Assembly (NCBI GenBank): GCA_015488785.1
Contig: WFNC01000057.1
Span: 1-16,763, forward strand
From: Flavobacteriales bacterium
Lineage (GTDB): Bacteria > Bacteroidota > Bacteroidia > Flavobacteriales_D > Parvicellaceae
Direction: 5' to 3'
Length of the DNA: 16,763 bases
Under the pieces are notes generated by a model, which was not told the origin of the DNA, did not search any database, and saw only the letters and a list, made by a program, of their open reading frames with translations. Position numbers and translations under genes: made by a program. Below, piece after piece: positions 1-8,778 of this stretch (position 1 is its first letter; every line of letters starts with the position of its first letter).

Positions 1-2057
1 ACATAATAAGTTGTATTTGCATTAATTACTGGTGTTGAAAAAGTAGCACCCTGTGCAATGCTTGTTCCTCCGGTAGAATTAGCAAACCATTCTATATTTC
101 CATTTGCCGTAGCTGTTAGATTTACAGAACTTGCTGCGCACATATTTACATCGGATGTACTTGGAGTAGATAAACTACCTACTGTTACAGCATTTACGAC
201 AGAAGAATTATCACTACCACAAGCATTGCTGCTAACAGTTAGTGAAACTGTATATGTACCAGCTGTAGTATAAATATGAGTTGGGTTAGGTGAAGCTGAA
301 GTATTCCCATCACCAAAATTCCAAGAAAAATTGGAGCTAGCAGAACTACTATTCGAAAAAGTTACACTCATAGGAACTGCGCACCCCTCAGAAATATTTT
401 GTGTAAACTGAGCTGAAATAGCTCCTGTAGATCCGTTTCCAAAACCAACTCCATACCAAGCATTGTGAGTCGCTTCTAGTTCTGGTGAGCAAGCTCCAAA
501 AATATCTTCGGCTGCTTGTATCGAATAAGTATATGCATCTTGGTAAGTAGAAGTAGAAGTAAGATAAACTGTAAGCGTTCTAAACGCTATTTTAGAAGCA
601 TTATCAAGTCCTATACCCGTTACTGAATAATTATTTCCTATATCATTTGTTCCAGAACCTCCATCTGTAAGTAGGTAATACCAATAATTAAGTACTCCAC
701 TATTTTTATGTACCCCTCCATTATCAGCTGTTCCTGTGTACCAATTTGTTCCTTGATAAGTATCTGGATCATTGGTTAAGTTTGGATTACTCATATCTCG
801 CATTACAAAGCCAAGTCCATTTCCTAAAACCCAATCCGTATTATTAGGTCTTCCGAAAGCTTCAATAGAACGTCCGAAAATATCACTAAACGATTCGTTT
901 AATGCGCCTGATTCATCTTGATAAACAAGGCTAGCCGTAAATTGAGTTAACCCATGTGTAATTTCATGACCTGCAATTTTTGGTGTAGTGTATGGATTAT
1001 TCCCATTTGAACCATCACCATAAGTCATTCTATTTCCATCCCAATAAGCATTCGCAAAATTCACATCATAATGAACATAACTAATTAACGCTTTCCCATT
1101 TCCATCAACGCTATTGCGGTTGTGTTTTGTTAAATAATAATCGTAAGTTATCTCTGCTCCCCAATGCGCATCTAATGCATACTTATCTGTATTTGAATAA
1201 TTCCAATTATTATCAGCATCTGTAAAATCTACAGCAGCATTGTAATCTGTTCCGTTCTGCATATTGTATGTCCCAATACCATTTCCACGTCCTGTTTCTT
1301 CAAGCGTAAATCCTGAGTTACCTGAAAAAGCCGTAATTGTTTGCGTTCCACTATAACCAGTAAGCCCTGTTCCTACTTGATCCGCTATGTGTATTAAATC
1401 GTGTACAAAAACAACTTCTCCCGTTTTTGAATCAATAAAAATTTCTTGTCTTGAAACAGGCGAATGAGCATAAACATCGAATCGATAAGCTAAACGATAA
1501 CTTTCTGTACTAAATATTCCGTTTTTCGGAGCGTAAACCAATTCTCCTTTTGGAAAATAAGATGCAAAAGGGTTGTCAAGATCTCTTTGTAAAGCTTTTT
1601 CTTCTGAAGGTAACTCCCATTTATATTGATTGGCATTAACAAAAGTAAGCGCTTTGGCTAATGCTTCTTCTTCTGACAATAAAGTTTCTCCCGCTGTTAA
1701 TTTCGGAATATAAAAACCATTGAATTTATCTACATACCCCTTTTTTACATGAGCCATAATATCGGCTCCAAAAACTTGTTCTGATTGGAAGTATAGGTTA
1801 AATCGATAGTGGGTATAATTAAATTCATCTTGTGATTTATTTTTTAAAACCAAAATAAATTCATCCTCTAAATGGAATTGAGTTTTAAACCATTTTTGAA
1901 AATCTTGAATTCGAACTAAATCATTTACTTTTACAAAAGAAGGTAATCCTGTTTCTTTATTTTGATTTAAAATCGTAAAAATCTTTTCTTGAGAAAAAGA
2001 ATACTGAGGTGCAAATAAACTAGATACAAATAAAGTAAGAAGAATTAGTTTTTTCAT
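1..2057 (-). CDS. Secreted M4-family (thermolysin-like) metallopeptidase with PKD and Ig-like modules, C-terminus outside window
   Basis: A zinc endopeptidase that would digest extracellular protein. The ATG at 2057 opens a hydrophobic signal peptide (MKKLILLTLFVSSLF). A propeptide follows to about residue 200, then the catalytic domain. The zinc motif HEITH (H364, H368; catalytic E365) is at 954-968. The third zinc ligand is E388 in GALNESFSD, 24 residues after H364 as in thermolysin. H450 in GGVHKNSG matches the transition-state histidine. After the catalytic domain come a PKD domain with WNFGDG (about residues 545-625) and the start of an Ig-like module. At least 685 residues are encoded with no in-frame stop before base 3, so the gene is truncated only by the window edge. 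By analogy with flavobacterial homologues, a T9SS sorting domain would be expected beyond the window; this is not visible. It is probably transcribed alone. Confidence 0.93.
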   Translation of the reverse strand, partial: MKKLILLTLFVSSLFAPQYSFSQEKIFTILNQNKETGLPSFVKVNDLVRIQDFQKWFKTQFHLEDEFILVLKNKSQDEFNYTHYRFNLYFQSEQVFGADIMAHVKKGYVDKFNGFYIPKLTAGETLLSEEEALAKALTFVNANQYKWELPSEEKALQRDLDNPFASYFPKGELVYAPKNGIFSTESYRLAYRFDVYAHSPVSRQEIFIDSKTGEVVFVHDLIHIADQVGTGLTGYSGTQTITAFSGNSGFTLEETGRGNGIGTYNMQNGTDYNAAVDFTDADNNWNYSNTDKYALDAHWGAEITYDYYLTKHNRNSVDGNGKALISYVHYDVNFANAYWDGNRMTYGDGSNGNNPYTTPKIAGHEITHGLTQFTASLVYQDESGALNESFSDIFGRSIEAFGRPNNTDWVLGNGLGFVMRDMSNPNLTNDPDTYQGTNWYTGTADNGGVHKNSGVLNYWYYLLTDGGSGTNDIGNNYSVTGIGLDNASKIAFRTLTVYLTSTSTYQDAYTYSIQAAEDIFGACSPELEATHNAWYGVGFGNGSTGAISAQFTQNISEGCAVPMSVTFSNSSSASSNFSWNFGDGNTSASPNPTHIYTTAGTYTVSLTVSSNACGSDNSSVVNAVTVGSLSTPSTSDVNMCAASSVNLTATANGNIEWFANSTGGTSIAQGATFSTPVINANTTYY

Positions 2058-2093
2058 GGGAGTTGTGTTTAAATACGAGAACAATTAGCAAGA

Positions 2094-2121
2094 CAAAGGT
2101 TAAAAAATAATAATTTATCAA
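2094..2121 (-). promoter_or_regulatory. Putative promoter of the M4 metallopeptidase
   Basis: On the minus strand a TTG (2119-2121) lies 17 bases upstream of AACCTTTG (2094-2101). That is one mismatch from the Bacteroidota -7 consensus TAnnTTTG. The predicted transcript would start about 30 bases before the ATG at 2057. The call is tentative because the -7 element lacks its first T. Confidence 0.35.
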
Positions 2122-2267
2122 CCCTGCACTTAGCCAAATATAAACAAAATATTTATCTTTATTTCATGTTAGAAGCCAAACTTTAAATTCAAACCCTTTG
2201 TAAACAACTCTAAACTTGCACTTTATCGCTAAATACTCTATTTGACATACACTTTATTACACTTATT

Positions 2268-3110
2268 TTATTTTTTTAAAAGTTTTACCTCATCCTGAAT
2301 TCCAGTATCGTGACTTAATATTTTTAAGATGTAATAACCTTGTTTTAAATTTGGTAATGCGAGCTTCATTTCTTCAGTATTCTGTTTTGAAGTTTTTATT
2401 TGTTTTCCTTTTAGATCAAATACACTAAACACATAAGGGGCTTTTTTGTTCAGTTCAATTGTAATAAAATCTATAAATGGATTAGGATATACTTTCTTAA
2501 TTAATTCTTTTTCAGAAAGTAAATTATTTTGTGACTCTATTTTTAATGTGTCATTTGTAAATTCATCTTCTAAATAATCAGGGTGATTAGAAATCAATAC
2601 CTCAGGTTCAAGCTGTTCTAGAACAAGTCTAAATATATCTTTTGCATCTTTTTTACCCGCTTGAATCGTTTTAACTCCAGCTGTGTCGATAATCAGGTTG
2701 GTATATTCCCCGTCTTCGAGTCTATTATTAATTATACTTGATTGTAACCACTCGGTTTCAAGTCCTGTCACGGATGAGTCTGTAAATTTTAGGGCGTGTA
2801 TTGCAAACGCTTCATTTTCAATAGATCGATTTAGTAGATATAGTTCTTTTCTTTTAGTCACTGTTCCAGCGAATACAGTATCAGTATCTGATTTGACTAA
2901 GTAATTATAGTCACTTGCTTTATCAAAGTATAGCGTGTATTTTACGGTATCGTTTTCTCTTATTATCTGAAATGACTCCCCTACTTTATTAGACAAATTA
3001 ATTGTTCTTCCTTTTATTGGAGCTTCAAAAGCAACTTCAGTTTCAAACTCTTCACATCCCAACAAAAGAATTGAATACATTAAAATCAATACGCTTGTAC
3101 TTTTTGTCAT
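2268..3110 (-). CDS. Lipoprotein with C-terminal T9SS (type A) sorting domain, function unknown
   Basis: A 280-residue protein I do not recognise outside its two ends. The N-terminus (MTKSTSVLILMYSILLLGC) is a lipoprotein signal with lipobox LLGC, so C19 would be lipidated. The next residues EEFETE are acidic, resembling the signals that send Bacteroidota lipoproteins to the cell surface. The last 75 or so residues fit a T9SS type A sorting domain: VYPNPFIDFITIEL, then VFDLKGKQI, then LKQGYYILKI. The middle (about 20-200) is rich in Asp, Glu, Thr and Ser, with no motif I can name. It lies 73 bases downstream of the polyprenyl synthase gene on the same strand, so read-through is possible, but the content suggests an independent gene. 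Having both export signals is unusual. Confidence 0.85.
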   Translation of the reverse strand: MTKSTSVLILMYSILLLGCEEFETEVAFEAPIKGRTINLSNKVGESFQIIRENDTVKYTLYFDKASDYNYLVKSDTDTVFAGTVTKRKELYLLNRSIENEAFAIHALKFTDSSVTGLETEWLQSSIINNRLEDGEYTNLIIDTAGVKTIQAGKKDAKDIFRLVLEQLEPEVLISNHPDYLEDEFTNDTLKIESQNNLLSEKELIKKVYPNPFIDFITIELNKKAPYVFSVFDLKGKQIKTSKQNTEEMKLALPNLKQGYYILKILSHDTGIQDEVKLLKK

Positions 3111-3183
3111 TTTTTGAATTGAAAATACGACATCCTAAGTTACATAAAAACAAATGAAAATCAAGCCATTAGATTTAATCTTT

Positions 3184-4158
3184 CTACTTAGAACGTTCAA
3201 TTAAGGTTTTTGCAAAATCTAATAAATAGTTTTTATTTTCTTCTGGTAAGTTAATTTTATTTAAGAAATCAATTGATTTTTCATAATACTCCCACATCAC
3301 CTCATCGGCTTGTTCTTTTACTTTTAAATCCGTAAAAACGGTCGTTACAGCAGTTACTTTTTCAGCATTATCATAAGTCGATTTGTTCAACCATGTGTTC
3401 AACTCTTCTTCTTGTTGAGGGGTTGAATCTTCTAATGCTTTCAACAATAAATAAGTCTTTTTGTTTGCCAAAATATCTCCTCCTACTTGCTTACCAAATA
3501 AAGCGGAATCACCATAAACATCTAAAATATCGTCTTGAATTTGAAATGCGATACCTAAATTAACACCAAAATCATACAAATTCTCTTGATCTTCTTTAGA
3601 CGCATCAGCCAAAATTGCTCCTAATTTTAATGCACAACCAACCAACACAGATGTCTTCAACTTAATCATTTCGATGTATTCTGGAATTGTAACATCTTCT
3701 CTTGTTTCAAATTCCATGTCTAAATGTTGCCCTTCGCAAACTTCAATTGCAGTAACATTAAACAAATCTAAAACAGATCTTAAGTACTTATCTTTACAAG
3801 AAGTAACCATTACGAAAGCTTGTACAAACAATACATCTCCTGATAGAATAGCCGAATTAATATCCCATTTTTCATGAACGGTTTCCATTCCTCTTCTTAA
3901 AGGTGCGTCGTCCATGATATCATCATGTAATAAAGTAAAATTATGAAACATTTCTATTCCAACAGCAGATTTGTAAGAATCTTCTAATTTACCACCAAAT
4001 AAATCGGTTGCTAATAACGTTAAAACGGGTCTTAATCGTTTACCTCCAAGCGACAAAATGTAACTGACAGGATCGTATAAAGCTAAATCACTTTTCTCTT
4101 TTTCTAATAGTTCTAATTGCTCTAAAACCAACGATTGATATTCTGATATTTCTTTCAT
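3184..4158 (-). CDS. Polyprenyl diphosphate synthase (trans-isoprenyl diphosphate synthase)
   Basis: Condenses isopentenyl diphosphate onto allylic diphosphates in the cytoplasm to make an all-trans prenyl chain, for menaquinone side chains or other isoprenoids. The 324 residues carry the family signatures in order: GGKRLRP (38-44), the first aspartate-rich motif DDIMDD (79-84) followed by LRRG, and the second aspartate-rich motif DDILD (209-213) in QIQDDILDVYG. Length is normal. An aromatic residue (F74) sits five positions before the first motif. In related enzymes this position limits chain length, so a C15-C20 product is possible, but that is inference. The gene starts 8 bases after the rfbA stop, so it is the last cistron of the exporter-rfbA-synthase operon. 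Confidence 0.93.
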   Translation of the reverse strand: MKEISEYQSLVLEQLELLEKEKSDLALYDPVSYILSLGGKRLRPVLTLLATDLFGGKLEDSYKSAVGIEMFHNFTLLHDDIMDDAPLRRGMETVHEKWDINSAILSGDVLFVQAFVMVTSCKDKYLRSVLDLFNVTAIEVCEGQHLDMEFETREDVTIPEYIEMIKLKTSVLVGCALKLGAILADASKEDQENLYDFGVNLGIAFQIQDDILDVYGDSALFGKQVGGDILANKKTYLLLKALEDSTPQQEEELNTWLNKSTYDNAEKVTAVTTVFTDLKVKEQADEVMWEYYEKSIDFLNKINLPEENKNYLLDFAKTLIERSK

Positions 4159-4166
4159 TATTCTAA

Positions 4167-5027
4167 TTAATCAATAAGACTCATTAAATATTTTCCGTAA
4201 CCACTTTTCACTAAAGGTGTAGCTAACTTTCTTAATTGTTTTGCATCGATGAAACCTCTTGAAAATGCAACCGCTTCAATACAACCAACTCCCAAACCTT
4301 GACGTTCTTCGATTGTTTGAACATATTGTCCTGCTTGCATTAACGAAGTAAATGTACCTGTGTCTAACCAAGCTGTTCCACGTTCTAGTATTTGAACTTT
4401 AAGTTTTCCTCTTTCCAAGTAAGCTCTATTCACATCTGTAATTTCGTATTCACCTCGATCTGACATCTCAAGATTTTCGGCAATTTCAACTACATCATTA
4501 TCATAAAAATATAATCCAGGTACAGCGTAACTAGACTTAGGATTACTAGGCTTTTCTTCTATTGAAATCACCTCATTCTTTTCATTAAAATCAACGACTC
4601 CATAACGTTCTGGATCAGATACGTGATAAGCAAAAACTAATCCTCCTTCTGGGTTTAGGCTTTCTCTTAACAGATTTCCCATTCCCGTTCCAAAGAAAAT
4701 ATTATCACCTAAAACAAGTGCAACTTTATCTTTTCCAATAAATTCTTTCCCGATTACAAAAGCTTGCGCCAATCCGTTTGGTTCTGACTGTACTTTATAT
4801 TGAAAATTACATCCCAATTGTCTGCCGTCTCCCAATAAAGTTTGAAATGCTTTTTGATCGTGTGGAGTTGTAATAATAAGAATATCTTTTATTCCTGCTA
4901 TCATTAAAGTAGATAGTGGATAATAAATCATTGGTTTATTATAAACAGGCATCAATTGCTTGCTAACCGCCAACGTTAACGGATGTAACCTTGTTCCTGA
5001 ACCTCCTGCTAAAATTATTCCTTTCAT
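4167..5027 (-). CDS. rfbA: Glucose-1-phosphate thymidylyltransferase RfbA (RmlA)
   Basis: Makes dTDP-glucose from glucose-1-phosphate and dTTP, the first step toward dTDP-rhamnose and related surface-glycan sugars. The 286 residues match the family's usual length. The nucleotide-binding N-terminus GGSGTRLHPLT with the following SKQLMPVYNKPM is intact. Other family segments present are LGDNIFFG, the stretch around DPERYGVVDF, IEEKPSNPKSSYAV, GEYEITDVN and GTAWLDTGT. No other dTDP-sugar gene (rfbB, rfbC, rfbD) is visible in the window. The gene lies 6 bases after the exporter stop and 8 bases before the prenyl synthase start, so the three are almost certainly cotranscribed. Confidence 0.96.
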   Translation of the reverse strand: MKGIILAGGSGTRLHPLTLAVSKQLMPVYNKPMIYYPLSTLMIAGIKDILIITTPHDQKAFQTLLGDGRQLGCNFQYKVQSEPNGLAQAFVIGKEFIGKDKVALVLGDNIFFGTGMGNLLRESLNPEGGLVFAYHVSDPERYGVVDFNEKNEVISIEEKPSNPKSSYAVPGLYFYDNDVVEIAENLEMSDRGEYEITDVNRAYLERGKLKVQILERGTAWLDTGTFTSLMQAGQYVQTIEERQGLGVGCIEAVAFSRGFIDAKQLRKLATPLVKSGYGKYLMSLID

Positions 5028-5033
5028 ACTCTT

Positions 5034-7715
5034 TTATTCTTTATCAGACTTCTTTTTAATAACCAATCGATCTAAATCTATATCTTCTTCCTCTTCTAAA
5101 ACTTCTAGTAGAGGATCTTTAAATGCTTTTGTTGTGATTCTTTTTTCTAATGACAGTAATAAAGAAGGTAACAAAACTAAATTTGCAAGCATTGCCACAA
5201 ATAACGTTACAGAAACCAATACTCCTAACGCTTGAGTTCCTCCAAAATTAGAAGCTGCAAAAACGCCAAAACCAAAGAATAAAATAACGGAAGTATAAAT
5301 CATACTGACTCCTGTTTCTTTAATAGCGGCAGAAACAGCTGCTTTAATATTCCAATTTAGCAATGATAATTCTTGTCTGTATTTAGCTAAAAAGTGAATT
5401 GTATCATCTACCGAGATACCAAAAGCAATACTAAAAACAAGAATTGTAGATGGTTTTATAGGAATCCCTAGTAAGCCCATAATTGCTGAAGTAGTGACTA
5501 GTGGCAATATATTTGGAATCAACGACACTAGAACCATTTTCCATGAATGAAATAGGAAAGACATTAGAATAGCAATAACTGAAATAGCTAATGCTAAACT
5601 TATGAATAAATTATTAACCAAATAAGTCGTTCCTTTTGTGAAATTGACCGCACTTCCTGTTATTATATAGCTTAGTTTGGAATGATTTTCTAATGTTGAA
5701 TTTAAAACAGTTGCAAAATTTTCGTCTTCGTATAATTTCATAAATGAATTTTCGTCATCCATAAAGACATCTGCTAAAGTTGGGTCTTTACTAATATAAT
5801 ACGATTCTACATCATTTCTAATCCAAGAATATTTAGTGTAAAGTTGGTCTAATAATTCTTCTTTTTTATTAATGTCTTTTTCAGCCAATGCTTTTTCAGC
5901 CAAAAGGTATTCTTCATTAAGAATTAAATCAATTCTTTTTGTAACTCTATCCAAAACAACATTCATTGTATCGATACCTATATCTGCAATTTGAACTGTA
6001 ATTCTTGTTTGCAATTTCTTAGCATCTAAAAATGTGCTTAACATTTGATTGGTACTATCTGAACCGTCAAGTTTAAATGAGTTTTTAAAATATTTAGAAT
6101 CCAAAATTTTCTTTAATCCTCGTTTACTTTTTAGTACATATTTATCGGGATTTCCATTCGAATACGCTTGAGTAATAAATTTAATTCCATCTACCAAAGA
6201 AATAGATTTCGATAATTTATCTTCTAATAAAAGTGTTTTTTGAATTTCATCTATTTTACGAATATTATCATAACTCTTATAAATTGTATCTTTTGAACTT
6301 AAAACAATTTCGAAAGGCAATATCCCACCTAATTCACGTTCAAAAAACTTTAAATCTTGAACTACAATTTCTTTTCGGGGAAGATCATCAACAATGTTTC
6401 CTGAAGTTTTCATACGCGTCATTCCGTATATTCCTAAGAAAAAAGCCAATGCCGTTAAACTATAAACATAAACTCTATAATCTGCACTTAAAACCTCTAA
6501 CCTGGCAACTACTTTATCTAACCATTTTCGTTCTAAATGCCTAACGTGTTTCTCTTTAGGTGGAGCTAGATAACTGTAAATAATAGGTACGACTAAAATA
6601 GAGACAATAAAAAGTAACAATATATTTATTGAAGCAATAACTCCAAAATCTTGCATCATTTTACTGTGTGTAAATATAAATGTACCGAACCCCATTGCTG
6701 TCGTTGCATTAGTCAACAAGGTAGCTGTCCCTACTTTTTTTATGACACGTGTTAATGCTTTTATTTTGTTTCCGTGAACTTTAAAATCTTGTTGGTATTT
6801 GGTTATCAAATAGACACAATTTGGAATTCCAATCACAATCATAAGCGGAGGAATTAGCCCCATCAAACCAGTGATTTTATAACCGATTAAACCTATAGAT
6901 CCTACTGACCAAACGACACCAATAAGAACGACAACTAACGAAATAAAGACAACTCTAAATGACTTGAAGAAAACATAAAGTAAAGTCGATGTAATTAACA
7001 ATGCTAAAATCGTAAATAAATAAAGTTCTTGTTTAACCTTCTTCATCATCACGTCCCTAATATAAGGAAGTCCTGAATAGTGCAATGGACCTATCGCTTC
7101 GGTATAAGTCTCCGCAACTTTATGAATATCTTGAATTAGATTCCCTCTACTTTTAGAATTAAAAAGATCTTTATTCAAGAATAACATCATTAAATGAAAA
7201 TCATCTCCATTTTTATAAACAACATCTTCATAAAAAGGCAAATTTGTAATCACTTGCTTAAGACTATCTATTGTTTTTTGAGTGGTTGGAAACTGCTCAA
7301 AGAGTGGTTTTATTTCAAAGGTCTTCTCTTTTTTGTTTTTTACGACATTAAACATATGTGCCTCGGAAAACACAGAATCAATCACAGTTCCATACTCGAC
7401 AGGAGATGTTCCATAAATAGGAACTTGAATTGTTTTTAATTCTTCTCCCATTTCATACCACTTCTTGAAATTGTCGTATTGATAAAAATCTTTATTCGTT
7501 GTTGCTATAACTACGGCGTATCCATCTTTACCAAAATCTTTTTTAAACTTTTCGTAGCTTATGCTGATAGGATCATTTTCGGGAAGCAGTCTAGACAATT
7601 CGTAAAGCATTTCGACTTTTGTCGCAAAATACCCCATAACAATTGTCACGAAAAACAATACAATTAATATTGTAAGTCTATTTTTTAGTATAAGTCTAGC
7701 TATTCTCTGCCACAT
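5034..7715 (-). CDS. RND-superfamily exporter, MMPL type
   Basis: A large inner-membrane protein (893 residues from the chosen start) of the RND/MMPL superfamily, which moves lipids or hydrophobic compounds using ion gradients. It has two homologous halves. Each has one N-terminal membrane helix (the first about residues 11-31), a large extracytoplasmic loop and a block of five helices. The second block contains the conserved segment FSIAFGISVDDTIHFLAKYR, typical of this superfamily. The C-terminus is a charged cytoplasmic tail (LEEEEDIDLD). A TTG 15 bases upstream (7730) would add five residues, but the ATG at 7715 is preferred because the promoter places the transcript start at about 7728. 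The substrate cannot be read from sequence. It is the first gene of the operon with rfbA and a prenyl synthase, which hints at an envelope role (inference). Confidence 0.9.
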   Translation of the reverse strand: MWQRIARLILKNRLTILIVLFFVTIVMGYFATKVEMLYELSRLLPENDPISISYEKFKKDFGKDGYAVVIATTNKDFYQYDNFKKWYEMGEELKTIQVPIYGTSPVEYGTVIDSVFSEAHMFNVVKNKKEKTFEIKPLFEQFPTTQKTIDSLKQVITNLPFYEDVVYKNGDDFHLMMLFLNKDLFNSKSRGNLIQDIHKVAETYTEAIGPLHYSGLPYIRDVMMKKVKQELYLFTILALLITSTLLYVFFKSFRVVFISLVVVLIGVVWSVGSIGLIGYKITGLMGLIPPLMIVIGIPNCVYLITKYQQDFKVHGNKIKALTRVIKKVGTATLLTNATTAMGFGTFIFTHSKMMQDFGVIASINILLLFIVSILVVPIIYSYLAPPKEKHVRHLERKWLDKVVARLEVLSADYRVYVYSLTALAFFLGIYGMTRMKTSGNIVDDLPRKEIVVQDLKFFERELGGILPFEIVLSSKDTIYKSYDNIRKIDEIQKTLLLEDKLSKSISLVDGIKFITQAYSNGNPDKYVLKSKRGLKKILDSKYFKNSFKLDGSDSTNQMLSTFLDAKKLQTRITVQIADIGIDTMNVVLDRVTKRIDLILNEEYLLAEKALAEKDINKKEELLDQLYTKYSWIRNDVESYYISKDPTLADVFMDDENSFMKLYEDENFATVLNSTLENHSKLSYIITGSAVNFTKGTTYLVNNLFISLALAISVIAILMSFLFHSWKMVLVSLIPNILPLVTTSAIMGLLGIPIKPSTILVFSIAFGISVDDTIHFLAKYRQELSLLNWNIKAAVSAAIKETGVSMIYTSVILFFGFGVFAASNFGGTQALGVLVSVTLFVAMLANLVLLPSLLLSLEKRITTKAFKDPLLEVLEEEEDIDLDRLVIKKKSDKE

Positions 7716-7734
7716 AAATTTTATTTTCAATCTT

Positions 7735-7766
7735 CAAAAATACTGAAAATAAACGGCACTACACAA
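7735..7766 (-). promoter_or_regulatory. Promoter of the exporter-rfbA-prenyl synthase operon
   Basis: The minus strand reads TTG (7764-7766), 21 bases, then TATTTTTG (7735-7742). This is a full match to the Bacteroidota TAnnTTTG element with an acceptable spacer. The start of transcription would fall near 7728, leaving a leader of about 13 bases before the ATG at 7715. This is the main reason for rejecting the TTG at 7730 as start codon. Confidence 0.6.
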
Positions 7767-7909
7767 AAACAAACTGTCTTTTATATGGAAAAGTTTATTT
7801 ACTCTATTCTTATCTTAAAAATTATTAAAATTTAACAAAAATAGAAAATAATTTCACTTAGATAAATTAAAACTTTAGATTGCAGACTTAAAGAGACAGC
7901 TTTTAAAAC

Positions 7910-8545
7910 CTATAACAAAGTTATGACTCCTGAACCAAGTTTTAATACTTTTTCGTTTTCTAATTTCTTTAACAATCTAGAGATCACCTCTCTTGAAGAG
8001 CCTAATTCGTTTGCTATTTTTTGATGTGTGATTTTTAGCTCTCTAGTCGATTTTATAGCAGCTTCTTTTTTAAGGTAATCGAGTAAAAGTTGATCTTTTT
8101 TGGAGAACGTAAGCAATTTTACAAACTCTAAAAGTTCTTCGAACTTAGCATTGTAAAGATTGTAAACAAATTCATTCCATTGCGGATATCTCTTCCCTAA
8201 AGAAACTACGTTATCAGAAGGTAAGAGTAAAACTTCAGACGTTTCAACTATAACCGCTTTAACCTTACTTGTATTATTATTAACACACGCCGTCAAAGAC
8301 ATAATGCAACTCTCCCCCGACTGAATGTAATAAAGCAATATTTCATGTCCGTTTTCATCTTCCTTATAAACTTTTACAAGTCCAGAAACCAACAGAGGAA
8401 TCATTTTTATATAAGCTCCTTCCTCTAAAAAAACTGTTCCAGATGGAGCTGTTTGCAAAACGCAAAGTTCAGCCAACTCATTTCTTAAAGCTGGAAGCTT
8501 AGCTAACTCAGGGAAGTATTGTATTAGGATATTATTTTTTAACAA
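7910..8545 (-). CDS. Crp/Fnr-family transcriptional regulator with a probable TTG start
   Basis: A DNA-binding regulator of 211 residues. An N-terminal cyclic-nucleotide-binding-type beta barrel (about 20-120) is followed by a long dimerisation helix and a C-terminal winged helix-turn-helix. The recognition region is HQKIANELGSSREVISRLLKKLE. No N-terminal or central cysteine cluster of the Fnr [4Fe-4S] kind is evident, although single cysteines occur. The frame has no ATG before about residue 47, and an in-frame stop lies six codons upstream of the TTG at 8545, so TTG is the best start. AAAGGA lies about 7 bases before it, a rare Shine-Dalgarno-like site here. The start overlaps the end of the small membrane-protein gene by 14 bases, implying translational coupling. 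I propose it controls its own operon and the CstB-like operon at 13446 (inference). Confidence 0.88.
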   Translation of the reverse strand: MLKNNILIQYFPELAKLPALRNELAELCVLQTAPSGTVFLEEGAYIKMIPLLVSGLVKVYKEDENGHEILLYYIQSGESCIMSLTACVNNNTSKVKAVIVETSEVLLLPSDNVVSLGKRYPQWNEFVYNLYNAKFEELLEFVKLLTFSKKDQLLLDYLKKEAAIKSTRELKITHQKIANELGSSREVISRLLKKLENEKVLKLGSGVITLL

Positions 8546-8777
8546 GGTCGATTCCTTTAAATGTTAATGCAACAAACAACATTACCCATGGAGTACCATG
8601 CATAACCACATCAAACCAATCCATTGCACCCATCGGATGTTCACCAGAAAAAGCTCCTCCACCTGCAATCCATTGAATCTTACCCCAAATGTGAGGCGGA
8701 TTAAACGGCGCCAAACCTAAAGTCAAAGCAGGGAGAATCCAGAGTTGGACATTTTTATAAAAAGGTGTTTCTGACAT
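8532..8777 (-). CDS. Small two-helix membrane protein, function unknown
   Basis: An 81-residue protein with two likely membrane segments: WILPALTLGLAPF near the N-terminus and WFDVVMHGTPWVMLFVALTF near the C-terminus. Between them is a short loop with PPHIWGKIQW and a Gly-rich stretch. From memory, small proteins with LTLGLAPF, a PH motif, and a D-x-x-x-HG-x-P motif recur in many bacteria and are sometimes loosely labelled 'RND transporter'. I cannot confirm that and no function is assigned. The ATG at 8777 follows the stop of the thioredoxin gene with one base between, and the 3' end overlaps the Crp/Fnr gene by 14 bases. It is thus translationally packed into a thioredoxin-regulator operon, which suggests a redox or sulfur role. 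Confidence 0.82.
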   Translation of the reverse strand: MSETPFYKNVQLWILPALTLGLAPFNPPHIWGKIQWIAGGGAFSGEHPMGAMDWFDVVMHGTPWVMLFVALTFKGIDLVKK

Positions 8778-8778
8778 C

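Noticed and set aside
58..273. Open frame on the plus strand
   Set aside because: It is antisense to the PKD/Ig-like part of the metallopeptidase and shows no independent coding signs.
3344..3357. GTTAC-AGCA-GTTAC, same form as the proposed operator
   Set aside because: It lies inside the prenyl synthase coding region with no promoter nearby. It is kept as evidence that the degenerate site form can arise by chance.
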